Shown here one piece after another: positions 63,141-64,000 of a stretch of DNA of 64,000 nt (positions are counted from its first letter, which is position 1; each line of letters begins with the position of its first letter). Under the pieces are notes generated by a model that saw only the letters and a list, made by a program, of their open reading frames with translations, was not told where the DNA came from and searched no databases. The DNA lies in the NCBI RefSeq assembly GCF_014648775.1, contig NZ_BMRT01000004.1, positions 434,001-498,000 on the forward strand. Reading direction: 5' to 3'. A program made the translations under genes and the position numbers. The DNA comes from Streptomyces abikoensis. GTDB taxonomy: Bacteria; Actinomycetota; Actinomycetes; Streptomycetales; Streptomycetaceae.

Positions 63141-63170
63141 TGTCTATCAACATCGTCAAGGTGATCACAA
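63141..63170 (-). promoter_or_regulatory. Candidate promoter of the ESX-like operon
   Basis: On the minus strand TTGTGA (63170-63165), 18 bases, TAGACA (63146-63141), about 45 bases before the GTG at 63095. The -10 resembles TAGRRT. The surrounding 63096-63288 gap has no gene. Confidence 0.4.
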
Positions 63171-63248
63171 AGCGCTTCCGGGGCTGACGAGCACTCTGTT
63201 ACGAACGTGTGCAGGTCGTTTCCCCGTCGTTGCACACACCATGGCAGA

Positions 63249-63272
63249 GGCCACTGACAATCGTCAGTGGCC
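63249..63272 (-). terminator. Hairpin after the regulator pair
   Basis: A perfect 10-bp stem GGCCACTGAC-AATC-GTCAGTGGCC, 17 bases after the stop at 63289. It insulates the regulator transcript from the esx operon. Confidence 0.8.
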
Positions 63273-63288
63273 CCTTTGGCGCCTTATG

Positions 63289-63708
63289 TCACACGGTGAG
63301 CGCCGCGCACTCCCGTAGCTCGAACCACACCTGTTTGCCGACGACGTCGAGGCCGTCCCACACCCACGTCACACCCGACGCGTGCGACAGCCTGCGTACG
63401 AGCGCCAGGCCCCGGCCGTCGCCGCCGCCCCTCTCGCCGACGGCCTGACGCGGCCACGGCAGCCGCCCCGGGTCGTCGTCTCGGACCGCGACCACCACGT
63501 TCTCGGCATGGACGGTCATCTCCACCGTCAGCTCCGGTACGCGGGCGTGGCGCACCACGTTCGCGACGGTGTCCGAGACGCAGAGCCGGGCCGGCTCGAT
63601 CAGCAGCCGCCGCTCGGCGGCGACGAGCGTCGCCGTGACGAACTCCCGCGCGAGCCGGGCCGTGGACGGCGCGGTGGGGGCCGTGAGGGTGTAGCGATCC
63701 CCTCTCAT
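63289..63708 (-). CDS. ATP-binding protein, anti-sigma-factor kinase type (HATPase_c_2)
   Basis: A 139-aa GHKL-fold protein of the RsbW/SpoIIAB-like group common in Streptomyces. ATG 63708 follows GGAGG. Landmarks are the N-box DTVANVVRHA, where the usual second Asn is kept, VAVRDDDPGRLPW (G1-like) and GDGRGLALVRRLS (G2). It overlaps the preceding small gene by ATGA. Such pairs often act with an upstream XRE regulator, which would lie beyond the window. Its role near the ESX-like genes is not established. Confidence 0.88.
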   Translation of the reverse strand: MRGDRYTLTAPTAPSTARLAREFVTATLVAAERRLLIEPARLCVSDTVANVVRHARVPELTVEMTVHAENVVVAVRDDDPGRLPWPRQAVGERGGGDGRGLALVRRLSHASGVTWVWDGLDVVGKQVWFELRECAALTV

Positions 63709-63899
63709 CGGGCCACCTCCCCCGCCATGTCCGCTGCGCTCGGCTGTCGGGGGATGAAGTTGATGCCGTGTGGGGTGACTACGACGGCGTAGTCGCGCCT
63801 CTGGGGATGCGGGGTGTTCTGCGGACACGGGGTGTCAGGAGTGCGGGGGCGTTGAGGCCGCCCGAGCCGTGAGGCGAGGCGGCGGATAAGGTTGAGCAT
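63705..63899 (-). CDS. Small protein coupled to the ATP-binding protein (64 aa)
   Basis: ATG 63899 (MLNLIRRLASRLGRPQRPRT), a basic N-half, then DYAVVVTPHGINFIPRQPSA. The stop overlaps the ATP-binding protein start by ATGA. Short basic proteins with this RDYAVVVTPHGI-like core frequently precede HATPase_c_2 genes in Streptomyces. Function is unknown. The last 101 bases of the window (63900-64000) contain only an imperfect G/C hairpin and no gene. Confidence 0.72.
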   Translation of the reverse strand: MLNLIRRLASRLGRPQRPRTPDTPCPQNTPHPQRRDYAVVVTPHGINFIPRQPSAADMAGEVAR

Positions 63900-64000
63900 G
63901 TCGACGCTCCTAGCGCAGCGTTGGCCATGCCCCGGGGCCGCTCCTACGGCCGCCGGGGTCCTTTTGCGTGCCTGGAGGCTAGCAGTAGGGCCCTATAGAA

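Overview
The window is high-GC actinobacterial DNA, almost certainly a Streptomyces chromosome. The evidence is strong G/C bias at third codon positions, GTG starts with GGAG-type ribosome binding sites, and a core gene order typical of the genus: nadD, proA, proB, obg, rpmA, rplU, rne, radical-SAM pair, rodA, mrdA, mreD, mreC, mreB, ndk, folC, valS, clpX, clpP2, clpP1, tig. No insertion sequence, integrase, rRNA or CRISPR array was seen.

Layout. 1-9.8 kb: the start of nadD (NAD synthesis), two tiny single-TM proteins, an M48 peptidase, two related membrane proteins, proA and proB (proline synthesis), and a CDP-glycerol glycerophosphotransferase-like protein. 9.8-21.4 kb: obg, L27, L21, a very large RNase E/G with repeat-rich arms, a DUF2344/radical-SAM pair and a CYTH-CHAD protein. 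21.4-30.4 kb: the cell-shape cluster (mreB, mreC, mreD, PBP2, RodA), ndk and folC. 30.5-36.5 kb: a plus-strand block between folC and valS with a PAS histidine kinase, an OmpR-type regulator, UDP-GlcNAc 2-epimerase, a processive-type glycosyltransferase and a polytopic membrane protein, probably a regulated surface-glycan module. 36.6-47.4 kb: valS, a tandem pair of proline-rich membrane proteins separated by a broken lipoprotein gene, an Rpn-like nuclease, and clpX, clpP2, clpP1 and tig, with a recognisable ClgR box before clpP1. Two tRNAs (Pro-TGG, Gly-TCC) end the core.

48-63.9 kb: an ESX/type VII secretion-like locus, with every gene on the minus strand. In transcription order it has a small regulator pair, two Esx-like proteins with degenerate WXG motifs, an EspC-like helical protein, a 953-residue effector with a long Gly/Asp/His repeat linker and a C-terminal domain carrying an ADP-ribosyltransferase-like R...STS...E pattern, a likely immunity protein, a broken pentapeptide-repeat gene, two accessory membrane proteins, EccD, a MinD-like ATPase, EccC, and an uncharacterised partner. 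EccB, mycosin and EccE are not visible. Between the MinD-like gene and eccC, nine 18/20-base repeats form an unbroken chain of overlapping stop-start codons leading into the eccC start.

In the core, the genes cover cell-wall growth (mre/PBP2/RodA, teichoic-type transferase), protein quality control (Clp, trigger factor) and translation. The right end is an accessory secretion and toxin system beside tRNA genes.
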